DNA of 45,805 nucleotides from Aeromicrobium sp. (GCA_014377785.1 JACMOZ010000331.1:1-45805); one strand, 5' to 3'; positions 25,077 to 32,837 are shown, numbered from the stretch's first letter. Notes: generated from the letters alone by a model not told the origin. Made by a program: numbers and translations.

Positions 25077-25547
25077 GTGACGACCCTGCTGACGGCTACT
25101 GCGCGTGACTCAGATGCACGTGCCGCAGCGGCGCGCGCCGACTTGGTGCGGGCCGTGCGACAAGCCGCAGCCCAAGGGATGACGCAGGCGCAGATCGCTG
25201 CGGCGATCGGGAGAAGCCAGCCAGAGGTCTCGCGGCTGCTTCGCTTCCACGGCACTAGCCCGTCGGCGATGCGGCTTCGGCGCTGTCGAGCGGAGCTCAT
25301 CGCGCTGGTAAAGAGTGCTGGAGGCAGCAACGTGCGTGTGTTCGGCTCCGTGGCCACCGGCAGCGATCACGAAAAATCGGACATCGACCTGTTGTTCACG
25401 ATGCGGCGACCGCTGAGCCTGATGCAGCTCGGCACCCTTGAGCAAAGTCTCGCTGAGCTCGTTGGGGTCACCGTAGATCTGGTGCCCGATACTGCAATCC
25501 CGCCCGTGCTACGCGACCGGATCCTGGCAGAGGCAGTACCACTGTGA
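25077..25547 (+). CDS. MNT nucleotidyltransferase with N-terminal helix-turn-helix
   Basis: 156 residues. Residues ~36-58 (TQAQIAAAIGRSQPEVSRLL) form a helix-turn-helix; residues ~75-156 are an MNT domain with GSVATGSDHEKSDIDLLF (Gly90-Ser91, Asp102, Asp104). The fusion would let the antitoxin both modify a HEPN partner and bind its own promoter, which carries a matching palindrome. The HEPN gene that should follow is decayed. Start GTG 25077 is supported by the leaderless promoter directly upstream. Confidence 0.8.
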   Translation: MTTLLTATARDSDARAAAARADLVRAVRQAAAQGMTQAQIAAAIGRSQPEVSRLLRFHGTSPSAMRLRRCRAELIALVKSAGGSNVRVFGSVATGSDHEKSDIDLLFTMRRPLSLMQLGTLEQSLAELVGVTVDLVPDTAIPPVLRDRILAEAVPL

Positions 25548-25736
25548 AGCGTGATCGCGACGAACCTTGATGCCGACATTCGCGCCGAACTTTTCGCCGG
25601 GCAATGGTCCCTGATGTGGGGGATGCGCAACCGCATAGCCCACGGCTACCTACTCGTGGATCCGGCCATCGTCCGCCAGACGATCGACCACGACATGGTG
25701 TTCATTGTCACCAGCATTCAACAAGCTCTCGCATGA
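25544..25736 (+). pseudogene. Decayed HEPN toxin gene
   Basis: The C-terminal half of a HEPN toxin is intact (MRNRIAHGYLLVDP, with the Rx4HxY motif) and reads from 25551 to the stop at 25736, only about 61 codons. A typical HEPN start, GTG AAG CGT GAT CGC GAC (VKRDRD), overlaps the MNT stop at 25544 but lies in another frame and stops after eight codons. About half of a ~115-residue protein is missing. An internal deletion with frameshift is the simplest reading; a functional 61-residue mini-protein cannot be excluded. Confidence 0.65.
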
Positions 25737-25887
25737 CCTAGCTGTAGCCGCCAGGATGGGAACCCGCCAGCCCGTCATCTCGGCCATCGAGGGCGGTGGT
25801 CAAGTGCCAACCGTGGCGATGTTGGCCCGTGTGGCGAGGGCGACGGGGCAGACGCTTCGGGTCGACATGCTCGACGAAGCCAGCTGA
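25735..25887 (+). pseudogene. Remnant of an XRE-family HTH regulator
   Basis: About 48 codons (DLAVAARMGTRQPVISAIEGG, then a helix LARVARATGQTLRVDML) match the second half of an XRE/Cro helix-turn-helix of the type used as antitoxin. The first helices are missing and no ribosome site precedes it. It begins at the stop of the HEPN fragment, suggesting another deletion joint within this island. Confidence 0.5.
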
Positions 25888-25897
25888 CTCAGCTCAT

Positions 25898-25929
25898 CCG
25901 TTGGCGCGCCGGGGTCAGCCAATAACAAA
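25898..25929 (+). repeat. Direct repeat, right copy (duplicated 3' end of pucR)
   Basis: Reads, in the corresponding frame, RWRAGVSQ and stop, against RWRAAVDQ and stop at the end of pucR; 27 of 32 bases match 23959-23990. There is no pucR coding sequence before it. It marks the right side of the ~1.9-kb toxin-antitoxin island. Confidence 0.55.
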
Positions 25930-25983
25930 CCCCGGCGCCAAGTTCATCGACCGTTTTGGTGGCTGAGGAGCCAGCCAGGAGGA

Positions 25984-26027
25984 ATCTGCGCGGCCGCCCA
26001 ACTCGATGGTTGGACGGCCGCACAGAT
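25984..26027. terminator. Strong hairpin terminator after the surface-protein gene
   Basis: Arms of 19 bases (25984-26002 and 26009-26027) pair at 17 positions around a 6-base loop, with GC-rich core GCGGCCG. It lies 22 bases beyond the stop of the surface protein gene and also after the toxin-antitoxin island, so it may act in both directions. No U-tract. Confidence 0.65.
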
Positions 26028-26048
26028 CGTCATGTCAATCCCGACGGC

Positions 26049-29000
26049 TCAGCTCATCCGGCGTCGCGCCACCACCAGAGCCGTGCCACCGGCCACCAGC
26101 ATCAGCAGGCCCAGCGGCACCAGCATCATCGGAGCGTCCGCGCCCGTGTCGGGCAACTGTGCGCCCCGACCGGACACCGGAACGGTGCCAGCGCCGGCGG
26201 AATTGCTGGTCCCGATCGTCACGTTCTTCCAGCCGATCAGGTCGCCGTCCACGTCGTACACCGCGATGCGATGCTTGCCGAGTTCGACATTTGCCGGGAT
26301 GGTCAGAACGAGACGGCCGTTTGCCTTGACCGTATGGGCGCCCAGGTTGAGCGGCGTGGAGTACAACCACACCGAGACCTCTTCGCCGGCAAACTCTTCG
26401 CCGACCACGATGGTGATCTCGTCACCGGGTTGGATGACGCCACCGGGCAGAGCATCGATCTTGTCCTGCATGTTCGCGGCACCCGGTTCCTCTGCTGGAG
26501 GCTCCTCGCCTGGGTCGGGCACCGGGTCCGGGTCGGGCGCCGGGTCAGCGGCCACCACAGCAGCGGTCACATCGGAGACCGACACGGCGGACTCGTCGCC
26601 GCGCGTGGCGGTCGACCTGAAGGTGATCTTCTTGCCAACGTGAGCCTCGGTCAGGATCAGCGTCGTTCCGGTGGCACCGTCAATGGCGACGCCATCGATG
26701 AGCCACTGGTTCTTGATCAACGTCGGACCGCCGATGAACTCGGCCTGCGTGCCGGTCAGGGTCTCACCTGCCTTCGCAGTGCCGGCGATGCGCGCCTCCT
26801 CCGCAACGGTCAGAAGGGCAAGCACCGGGCCGGCGGCTTCGGACACCGACTCCAGGTTGTCGTCGCCACGGGTGGCGGTCGACCTGAAGGTGATGTTCTT
26901 GCCAACATGAGCTTCGGTCAGCGCCAACGAGTTGCCGGTCGCACCGGAGATGGCCACACCGTCCGCGAGCCACTGGTTGTCCACAGAATCCGGATCGCCG
27001 GTGAACTCGGCCGGCGTACCGGTCAGGGTCTCACCCTGTTTGGCCGTGCCGTCGACGTTCGCCTGCTCCGACACACCCAGGGGAATGTCCGCGGCCTGCA
27101 CCGGACCAAAGGCCTCGGAAACCGATTCCGCCGTGTCGTCGCCACGAGTGGCAACCGACTTGAAGGTGATGTTCTTGGCGAGCATCGCCTCGGTCAGCTC
27201 CAGCGACGCACCGGTCGCGTCCGCGATGGGATCACCGCCGGCGAACCACTGGTTGGCTACTGAGGTCGGATCTCCGGCAAACGTCGCCGGTGCTCCGGTC
27301 AGAGTTTCGCCGACCTTCGGCGTTCCCGAGATAACCGGCGCTGAGATGACTGCCAGTTCCGGTTCCGGATCAGCGGCCACGACAGGGCCGGCCGGATCAG
27401 AATTCGAAATCAAAACGTCGGTTGAGTCCTTGATCGCCGTGGTCGTAAAGGTGATCTCCTTACCCAACTGATCCGCAGTCAACACAAACGTGTTTGCCCC
27501 GGCACGGGGGATCCGCTCACCGTCGGCATACCACTGACCGGTCGCAACGTCCGGCTCAACCGTGAACTCCGCCGGCGTCGCCGTCAACGTCTCACCCACC
27601 TGCGGCGTGCCACTGATCACCGGCTTCGCCGAAACCTCGAACTCCGGTTCCGGATCAGCAGCGGTGACCGGGCCGACCGGATCAGAATTCGAAATCAAAA
27701 CGTTGGTTGAGTCCTTGATCGCCGTGGTCGTAAAGGTGATCTTCTTGCCCAACTGATCCGCGGTCAACACGAACGTGTTTGCCCCGGCACGGGGGATCCG
27801 CTCACCGTCGGCATACCACTGACCGGTCGCAACGTCCGGCTCAACCGTGAACTTCGCTGGCGTCGCCGTCAACGTCTCACCCACCTTCGCGGTGCCGCTG
27901 ATGACAGGCTTGTCGGTCAGCTCAAATGCGGGTGCAGGGTCAGCAGCAGTGACCGGACCGACCGGATCAGAGTCCGAATCGAGCGAGGTCGTGCCGCTGA
28001 CACCCGTGGTCCGGAAGGTGATCTGTTTCTCCAACTGCGCTTCGGTCAGCTCCAGAGTCGTTGCTGTCGCGTCCGCGATCGGCGCGTCATCGGCGAGCCA
28101 CTGACCCGTGGTCGACGCCGGCTCGAGCGTGAACTCCGCCGGGGTCGCGGTCAGGGTCTCACCCACCTTGGGAGTGCCACTGATCACCGGCTTTGCCGAG
28201 ACCTCGAACTCTACGTCGGGTTCAGCATTCACGATGACAGCGTGATGCTCGGTGCCGGCGGCGATCGCCACGATCGGGGCGCCCTGCAATTCCTCAGGCA
28301 CGTCCCGCAACGACGAATCGGAAAAACCGCCCCACGCGATGAGTTGCCCAGCCTTGGTCAGGCCAAGACAGTATTGCAATGAGCTCACGTCGATCGCGAC
28401 AAACTGTTCGTCAACATATTCGCTGGGCGCAGGCGTCCCCCCAAAGCGCCCCCACGTGATGACCTTGCCTGCCTCGGTCAACGCGAAACTCTGATTGGTA
28501 CCGGCAGCGACCGAGATGACGGTCTGGCCGTCGAGCTCTGCAGGAAGCGACGATTCCCCGTATCCATCCTCACCCCAAGCGACCACGGTGCCGTCGCCCT
28601 TGAGGGCGAGCGCATGCTCGGCGCCAGCCGAAACAGCCGTGACGCCGCTGAGTCCTTCGGGCACGTCGAGGACACCGCTCGTGGACGCGCCCCAAGCGAA
28701 CACGGTGCCGTCGCCCTTGAGGGCGAGGGCGAACATCTTGCCCACTGCGACCGACTCAGCGCCGGTCAGCGCGGCCGGGCTGCCATTGAAACCACCCCGT
28801 GAATTCCCCCAGGCCGTGACCGACCCGTCTGCGGTGACGGCGGCGGCGTTGAGGCTGGACGCGTCGATGGCGACCACTGTCTTGTCATTGAGCGAGGCGG
28901 GTATCTCTTGGACATTGGCATTGTTGGTGCCGTCGCTGACGATCCGCCCTTCGGTGGTGACAGCGAGCGTGACGCGAGTCGAGGAGGCCGCAACGTCGAT

Positions 29001-29201
29001 AAACGGAGATCCGTCAGGCGACGGGATATCGACCCGCCACGGCGGGTACGCCCCGTCGACGAAGCTGCCGTTTCCCCAGCCGACGATGGAGTTACCCTCT
29101 TCGGGCTCAACCGTGAGCGCGTGCGCGGCCGTCAAGCCGCCGAGCGCGAGCGCACCGGCCAGGACCGCCACGGTGCTTCGTCGCGCGAGTGTTCGGATCA
29201 T
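26049..29201 (-). CDS. Large LPXTG surface protein with RCC1-like and Ig-like repeats
   Basis: 1050 residues. Signal peptide 1-28 (ends AHA). Residues ~35-330 contain RCC1-type beta-propeller repeats: units such as ALKGDGTVFAWG, ALKGDGTVVAWG and GLTKAGQLIAWG recur. About 335-905 holds six ~95-residue Ig-like units, each with a PVISGTPKVGETLT-type strand, a QWxxxG core and a terminal TFxxTAxxG strand. A Pro/Asp/Glu-rich hinge, a further beta domain, and a sortase motif LPDTG at 1016-1020 follow, then a membrane helix and an RRR tail. It should be covalently displayed on the cell wall, perhaps as an adhesin or binding protein. AAGGAG six bases before the ATG fixes the start. Two palindromic operator candidates lie upstream, shared with the divergent secreted-protein gene. 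Confidence 0.85.
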   Translation of the reverse strand: MIRTLARRSTVAVLAGALALGGLTAAHALTVEPEEGNSIVGWGNGSFVDGAYPPWRVDIPSPDGSPFIDVAASSTRVTLAVTTEGRIVSDGTNNANVQEIPASLNDKTVVAIDASSLNAAAVTADGSVTAWGNSRGGFNGSPAALTGAESVAVGKMFALALKGDGTVFAWGASTSGVLDVPEGLSGVTAVSAGAEHALALKGDGTVVAWGEDGYGESSLPAELDGQTVISVAAGTNQSFALTEAGKVITWGRFGGTPAPSEYVDEQFVAIDVSSLQYCLGLTKAGQLIAWGGFSDSSLRDVPEELQGAPIVAIAAGTEHHAVIVNAEPDVEFEVSAKPVISGTPKVGETLTATPAEFTLEPASTTGQWLADDAPIADATATTLELTEAQLEKQITFRTTGVSGTTSLDSDSDPVGPVTAADPAPAFELTDKPVISGTAKVGETLTATPAKFTVEPDVATGQWYADGERIPRAGANTFVLTADQLGKKITFTTTAIKDSTNVLISNSDPVGPVTAADPEPEFEVSAKPVISGTPQVGETLTATPAEFTVEPDVATGQWYADGERIPRAGANTFVLTADQLGKEITFTTTAIKDSTDVLISNSDPAGPVVAADPEPELAVISAPVISGTPKVGETLTGAPATFAGDPTSVANQWFAGGDPIADATGASLELTEAMLAKNITFKSVATRGDDTAESVSEAFGPVQAADIPLGVSEQANVDGTAKQGETLTGTPAEFTGDPDSVDNQWLADGVAISGATGNSLALTEAHVGKNITFRSTATRGDDNLESVSEAAGPVLALLTVAEEARIAGTAKAGETLTGTQAEFIGGPTLIKNQWLIDGVAIDGATGTTLILTEAHVGKKITFRSTATRGDESAVSVSDVTAAVVAADPAPDPDPVPDPGEEPPAEEPGAANMQDKIDALPGGVIQPGDEITIVVGEEFAGEEVSVWLYSTPLNLGAHTVKANGRLVLTIPANVELGKHRIAVYDVDGDLIGWKNVTIGTSNSAGAGTVPVSGRGAQLPDTGADAPMMLVPLGLLMLVAGGTALVVARRRMS
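27394..27963 (-). repeat. 285-bp tandem duplication inside the surface-protein gene
   Basis: The segment starting at 27394 is repeated from 27679 with a period of 285 bases, exactly 95 codons. The first ~190 bases of the two units differ at only a few positions, including the shared EcoRI-like GAATTCGAAATC stretch; the rest is less similar. This marks a recent gain or homogenisation of one Ig-like domain. Confidence 0.8.
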
Positions 29202-29322
29202 TCATCTCTCCTTGGAACGGGATTGGGCCGGTAACGCCAGAAGGCGGCATGACCAGGGCACAAGGGGAGCAGACCACATTTGCGCTTGGTGCGTGAGGAG
29301 CGAGGTGGATACAGGCCGCTTT

Positions 29323-29340
29323 TTCATACGTCCGTATGAA
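29323..29340. promoter_or_regulatory. Palindromic operator candidate A
   Basis: Perfect inverted repeat: arms TTCATACG and CGTATGAA around TC. Member of a four-copy family (29323, 29364, 31260, 32816). It lies in the 266-base divergent region between the surface protein gene and the first 209-residue secreted protein gene. The length and symmetry suit a dimeric HTH repressor of TetR type, but the protein is not identified. Confidence 0.7.
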
Positions 29341-29363
29341 TAACAGCCGAATCCGGCCGGTTT

Positions 29364-29379
29364 TCATACGTCCGTATGA
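29364..29379. promoter_or_regulatory. Palindromic operator candidate B
   Basis: Arms TCATACG and CGTATGA around TC, identical to the core of site A. The centres of A and B are about 40 bases apart, near four helical turns, so two dimers could sit on the same face. It lies about 90 bases before the start codon of the secreted protein gene. Confidence 0.7.
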
Positions 29380-29467
29380 CCGCGACATCGATTTCGAAGT
29401 CAGCGCGGCAGGGGTTCTGACAACTGCGTAGAGTCCCCGATCTCCACCAACCAAATGAAGGGGCAAC

Positions 29468-30097
29468 ATGAAAACCATCAGGAAACTCGTCGCTACGGCC
29501 AGCGCCGTCGCACTCGTCATCGTCGCGTCCCCAGCAATGGCCGCAGCCCCATATACGGTGACCGCCGGTTCGCAGACCGCCGGCACCGTACCGATCTACG
29601 GCACGACCGATGCAATTTACTTTTACACCGACTTCATCGGGTTCAGCTGTGATTCGGGGTCATTCACGGGCACTGCCAACCTCGGCACCAACCCCACCGG
29701 CCTAGGCGTCGCCACCATCGACGACACCGAATGGAACGACTGCCTCGGCCCGCTCAGCATGCCTTTGGCCTTCGACCAGATCGGCAGCTGGGACCTCAAT
29801 GCCGTCGGCGACACGGTCGGCGGCGTCACCGGAACCACCATCACCGACATTGCGATGCGTGTCGCGTCGGTCACGGCGGGACAATGCGAGTACACCGTCA
29901 CCGGGCAGGTGGGCGGCTCGTTCAACGAGAACACCCAGCAGCTCACCATCGATGACCTGTCGCCGGACAACAATCTCGTGATCAGCGATGTGCTCGGCTG
30001 CTTCGGACAGGTGCTCGCCGGCGATGCGGCGTACCTCGCCATGACCTACGACATCACCAACAACTCAGACGGCGAACTCGCCATCGCCTCGTCCTGA
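29468..30097 (+). CDS. Secreted 209-residue protein, paralogue 1
   Basis: I do not recognise the family. The N-terminus is a clear signal peptide (hydrophobic SAVALVIVASPAMA, cleavage before AAPYT). The mature ~180 residues are Gly/Thr/Asp-rich and look like beta structure, with four cysteines (CDSGS, CLGPL, QCEYT, GCFGQ) all conserved in the paralogue at 31395, suggesting two disulphides. The proteins have equal length and are about 70% identical by eye. GAAGGGG lies four bases before the ATG. Two palindromes (A and B) sit upstream, a hairpin terminator downstream. Function unknown; an extracellular binding or envelope role is a guess. Confidence 0.75.
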   Translation: MKTIRKLVATASAVALVIVASPAMAAAPYTVTAGSQTAGTVPIYGTTDAIYFYTDFIGFSCDSGSFTGTANLGTNPTGLGVATIDDTEWNDCLGPLSMPLAFDQIGSWDLNAVGDTVGGVTGTTITDIAMRVASVTAGQCEYTVTGQVGGSFNENTQQLTIDDLSPDNNLVISDVLGCFGQVLAGDAAYLAMTYDITNNSDGELAIASS

Positions 30098-30127
30098 CCG
30101 AGCAGCGTCTTGATTGAAACGTGATGT

Positions 30128-30160
30128 GGGGTGGGCGCGCCGTTGAAGCGCTCCCACCCC
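30128..30160. terminator. Hairpin between convergent secreted-protein genes
   Basis: GGGGTGGGCGCGC (30128-30140) pairs with GCGCTCCCACCCC (30148-30160) with one mismatch and a 7-base loop. It lies between the first 209-residue gene and the convergent 342-residue gene, and is related in sequence to the hairpin at 32070, which follows the second 209-residue gene. Confidence 0.6.
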
Positions 30161-30172
30161 TCATCTCAATGT

Positions 30173-31201
30173 CTATTCGTGCCACTTGTCGGGGAGAGGC
30201 AACGGATCGTCCACGCATGGCAGCGGCGCGTTCGCTGGGAAGCATCGACCGATATCCGACTGCCGGACCGAGAGCTGATTGCCCGGTCCCGACGCCATAG
30301 CGGTGAGCAGCGGGCTCAGATCGTCGCCGCCGACACCGCAGCCGGTGAATGCCGGGATGTCGATGGTGCCCGAGAGCAGTCCGCCGAGTGCCGCAGTGTA
30401 GTAGGGCGTCGTGCGCCAAGTCTCTCGCGTGGGTAGTTCATCAGCGGGAGCAGAACCTACCCCCTTATCCCAAAAGCCCTTGCCGCGCAATCCGGCAAGC
30501 GTCGCCGGCTCGACCGTCTTGCACTCGGTGCCGAGGTCGACAGGCACACCGTCGACAATAAGGTCGGACAGGCGAACGGACACCTCTCCCGTCACCTTGG
30601 TGTCGAAGGTCCGGCTCGAATCAAGACGCTCACCCCCAGTAGTGCCGTAATAGCTGCTGAAGGTTGTCGCTACCAGGGGCACGGGCAGGTTCTCCTCATC
30701 CCGAAGCTGGCTGATGTGAATCGTCACCTCAGCTGGGATCGAGCCGAACGCCACTGTCCTTACCGTTGTCGGCGGAAAATCGCCGAAGTTGTTGCGAGAA
30801 CCTTCGGGGGAAAGGGCATAGACATAGTTGTTCCACCGAATGACCTTGGTGTTAGTGTTTTCGAGATGCGCCACGTCGTAGTCATCCAAGCCAAGTTCAC
30901 GCAGTAGTTCGATCTCCGCTGCGGGAAGGGTCGACAGGCGTTTATAGATCACTGATCCGACCAATGCCGCCGCGCCCGCTGCTGTCACGTGCGCCCACTG
31001 GCGCGCCCGCTCGACCCCGACGAAGCCGACCGTCGCCACGCCCGCATATTGGGTGCAAGCCCCCCGTGTGCACATATATTGCGAGGGGTCGGGCAGACCG
31101 GGATTGTTGGGGTCTTCCGCTGCGCTTGCCGCCTGCGAGGCGAGCAGCCCGCAGACAAGTATTCCGGCGACGAGAACACGACGTAAAGCCTTCTTTGACA
31201 T
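30173..31201 (-). CDS. Secreted 342-residue protein of unknown function
   Basis: Signal peptide MSKKALRRVLVAGILVCGLL followed by ASQAASA, cleaved near residue 28. The mature protein has a CTRGAC motif close to its N-terminus, a hydrophobic stretch (VTAAGAAALVGSVIY) and four further cysteines in the C-terminal half (TECKT, TGCGV, GRCFP, LPCVD). I do not recognise it. Start ATG 31201 has no ribosome site; a weak TTGACC lies upstream, so the mRNA may be leaderless. It is divergent from the second 209-residue gene, and palindrome C lies between them, 58 bases before this start, suggesting shared control. Confidence 0.65.
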   Translation of the reverse strand: MSKKALRRVLVAGILVCGLLASQAASAAEDPNNPGLPDPSQYMCTRGACTQYAGVATVGFVGVERARQWAHVTAAGAAALVGSVIYKRLSTLPAAEIELLRELGLDDYDVAHLENTNTKVIRWNNYVYALSPEGSRNNFGDFPPTTVRTVAFGSIPAEVTIHISQLRDEENLPVPLVATTFSSYYGTTGGERLDSSRTFDTKVTGEVSVRLSDLIVDGVPVDLGTECKTVEPATLAGLRGKGFWDKGVGSAPADELPTRETWRTTPYYTAALGGLLSGTIDIPAFTGCGVGGDDLSPLLTAMASGPGNQLSVRQSDIGRCFPANAPLPCVDDPLPLPDKWHE

Positions 31202-31259
31202 GGGCAGAGCGTGGCACGGAGCGCGATTCGGGTCAATCAAACCCTCGGATTCGGGCTCG

Positions 31260-31281
31260 TTTTCATACGTCCGTATGAAAA
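31260..31281. promoter_or_regulatory. Palindromic operator candidate C
   Basis: The best copy: arms TTTTCATACG and CGTATGAAAA around TC, perfectly symmetric over 22 bases. It sits between the divergent 342-residue and second 209-residue secreted protein genes, 58 bases from one start and 113 from the other. Confidence 0.75.
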
Positions 31282-31394
31282 ACGGACCCATTTCAGAAAG
31301 CTGGTGGCGTAATTCGCCAGAAAGCCCTAGCGTCCTGAACTCCAAGGCCAGTTTGCCGTCCGGCGATTGGCTGACACGTGAGAGGGAACAACAC

Positions 31395-32024
31395 ATGAAG
31401 ATAGCAATGAAACTCCTCGCAGCGGCTGGTGCCGCTGCCCTGGTCATCGTCGCCTCGCCGGCCATGGCCGCAGCCCCATACACGGTGACCGCCGGTTCGC
31501 AGACCACCGGCACCGTCGCATTCGACGGTGCCACCGATGCCATCCAGTTCCACACCGACTTCGTCGACATGGGCTGTGACTCGGGCTCAGCCACGGGCGA
31601 TGCCAACCTCGGCACCAACGCCACCGGCCTTGCTGTCGCCAACATCGACGACACCGCGTGGAACGGCTGCCTCGGCCCGCTAAGTATCCCGATGAATGTG
31701 GACCAGATCGGGATCTGGGACCTCAACGTGAAGGGTGACAATGTCGGTGGGGTCATCGCCGGCACCATCACCGGGGTTAACGCGCGCATCGCATCGGCCA
31801 CGGCGGGACAATGCGAGTTCACCGTCACCGGGCAGGTGGGCGGCTCGTTCAACGAGAACACCCAACAGCTCGCGGTCGATGACGCGTCGCCGGACAACAA
31901 TCTCGTCGTCAGCGAAGTAGTCGGCTGCTTCGGACAGGTGCTGGCCGGCGATGCGGCCTTCTTCGCCGCCACGTATGACATGACGAACAGTTCAGACGGC
32001 GGCCTCGCGATCGCGTCGTCCTGA
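31395..32024 (+). CDS. Secreted 209-residue protein, paralogue 2
   Basis: Same architecture as the gene at 29468: signal peptide (AAALVIVASPAMA, then AAPYT), four conserved cysteines, C-terminus DGGLAIASS. Long identical runs such as TVTGQVGGSFNENTQQL show a fairly recent duplication that also copied flanking elements (upstream palindrome, downstream hairpin). AGAGGGA seven bases before the ATG serves as ribosome site. Role unknown; two paralogues under one operator type suggest either dosage or specialised variants. Confidence 0.75.
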   Translation: MKIAMKLLAAAGAAALVIVASPAMAAAPYTVTAGSQTTGTVAFDGATDAIQFHTDFVDMGCDSGSATGDANLGTNATGLAVANIDDTAWNGCLGPLSIPMNVDQIGIWDLNVKGDNVGGVIAGTITGVNARIASATAGQCEFTVTGQVGGSFNENTQQLAVDDASPDNNLVVSEVVGCFGQVLAGDAAFFAATYDMTNSSDGGLAIASS

Positions 32025-32069
32025 TCTGGCAGTGTCCTGATCGAGCAGTGACCTGATCGAAATGTGATG

Positions 32070-32105
32070 CCGGGTGGGAGCGCGCACGAGGCGCTCCCAC
32101 CCCGG
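32070..32105. terminator. Hairpin after the second 209-residue gene
   Basis: GGGTGGGAGCGC (32072-32083) is the exact complement of GCGCTCCCACCC (32091-32102), with a 7-base loop. It lies between this gene and the next secreted-protein gene, so it may terminate or only partly attenuate readthrough. Related to the hairpin at 30128. Confidence 0.6.
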
Positions 32106-32145
32106 CTCCCGCTACACCCCCAGCCCCATCTCCCAAGGAGAAACC

Positions 32146-32781
32146 ATGTCCACCTCCGTCTCCCGCCGGCGCAGCCTCCGCACGCTGGCGGCCACCGGCG
32201 CAGCGCTCGCCGTCGTCGCCATCCCCGCCGCGGCCTACGCGGTGACCATGGACGTCACCTACGACGCGGTCGGCACCACGCACATCGCGTCAACCAATTC
32301 GTCGATCGACCTCGCCTCCACCCAGCTGCACACCACGATCGATGCCGACACCGGCGCGATCACCGGCAGCATGCCGCTGACCGGCACCCGTACCGAGTTC
32401 AAGGTCGCCGGGCTCGTCCCAGTCAGCGCGAACGTCAACTTCGTCGAGGCAGCGCCGATCACCGGCAGCCTCAACCGCATTGGCCGCACCACCACCGTGA
32501 CGGCCGAGGCTTCGTACTACATCCGGCTGTCCAATGTCTGGATCGGCGGCCTTCCCACCTTCAACGGATTCGGCTACTGCCAGAGCGAGGAGCCCGTGAC
32601 AATCCCGGCCAACACCCCCGAGGGCGAGGTCTTCAACATCACCACCGGCGGACCGCTCGAGGGAACATTCTCGATCGACGACTTTGAAAACTGTGGGTTG
32701 AACACCTTGCTGATCAACCTGATCATCCCCGGTGATGGCAACACGGTCGAGCTCGAGGCCAGCAACGGCCGGCTCGGCTGA
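32146..32781 (+). CDS. Secreted 211-residue beta-rich protein
   Basis: Family not recognised. The N-terminus SRRRSLRTLAATGAALAVVA resembles a Tat-type signal (RRR, then a hydrophobic stretch) cleaved after AYA. The mature part is rich in Thr, Ile, Asn and Gly with alternating hydrophobics, as in beta-sandwich proteins, and has two cysteines (GYCQSEE, ENCGLN). AAGGAG five bases before the ATG gives a strong ribosome site. It follows the second 209-residue gene by 121 bases with a hairpin between; no separate palindromic operator precedes it. Confidence 0.7.
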   Translation: MSTSVSRRRSLRTLAATGAALAVVAIPAAAYAVTMDVTYDAVGTTHIASTNSSIDLASTQLHTTIDADTGAITGSMPLTGTRTEFKVAGLVPVSANVNFVEAAPITGSLNRIGRTTTVTAEASYYIRLSNVWIGGLPTFNGFGYCQSEEPVTIPANTPEGEVFNITTGGPLEGTFSIDDFENCGLNTLLINLIIPGDGNTVELEASNGRLG

Positions 32782-32815
32782 CAGTCGACTGGCAGTAATG
32801 ACGGTTTTGGCGTCG

Positions 32816-32837
32816 TTTTCATACGATCGTCTGAAAT
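32816..32837. promoter_or_regulatory. Palindromic operator candidate D (degenerate)
   Basis: TTTTCATACG, AT, CGTCTGAAAT: the left arm is identical to site C, the right arm has two mismatches. It lies in the 259-base gap before the second PucR regulator gene, extending the local site family to the regulator-ATPase unit. Otherwise I see nothing in the gap except a TCTTATA stretch (32963-32969) that might be a -10. Confidence 0.5.

Noticed and set aside
27394-27963. Tandem repeat as a non-coding satellite or CRISPR
   Set aside because: The 285-base period is exactly 95 codons and encodes Ig-like domains within one frame.
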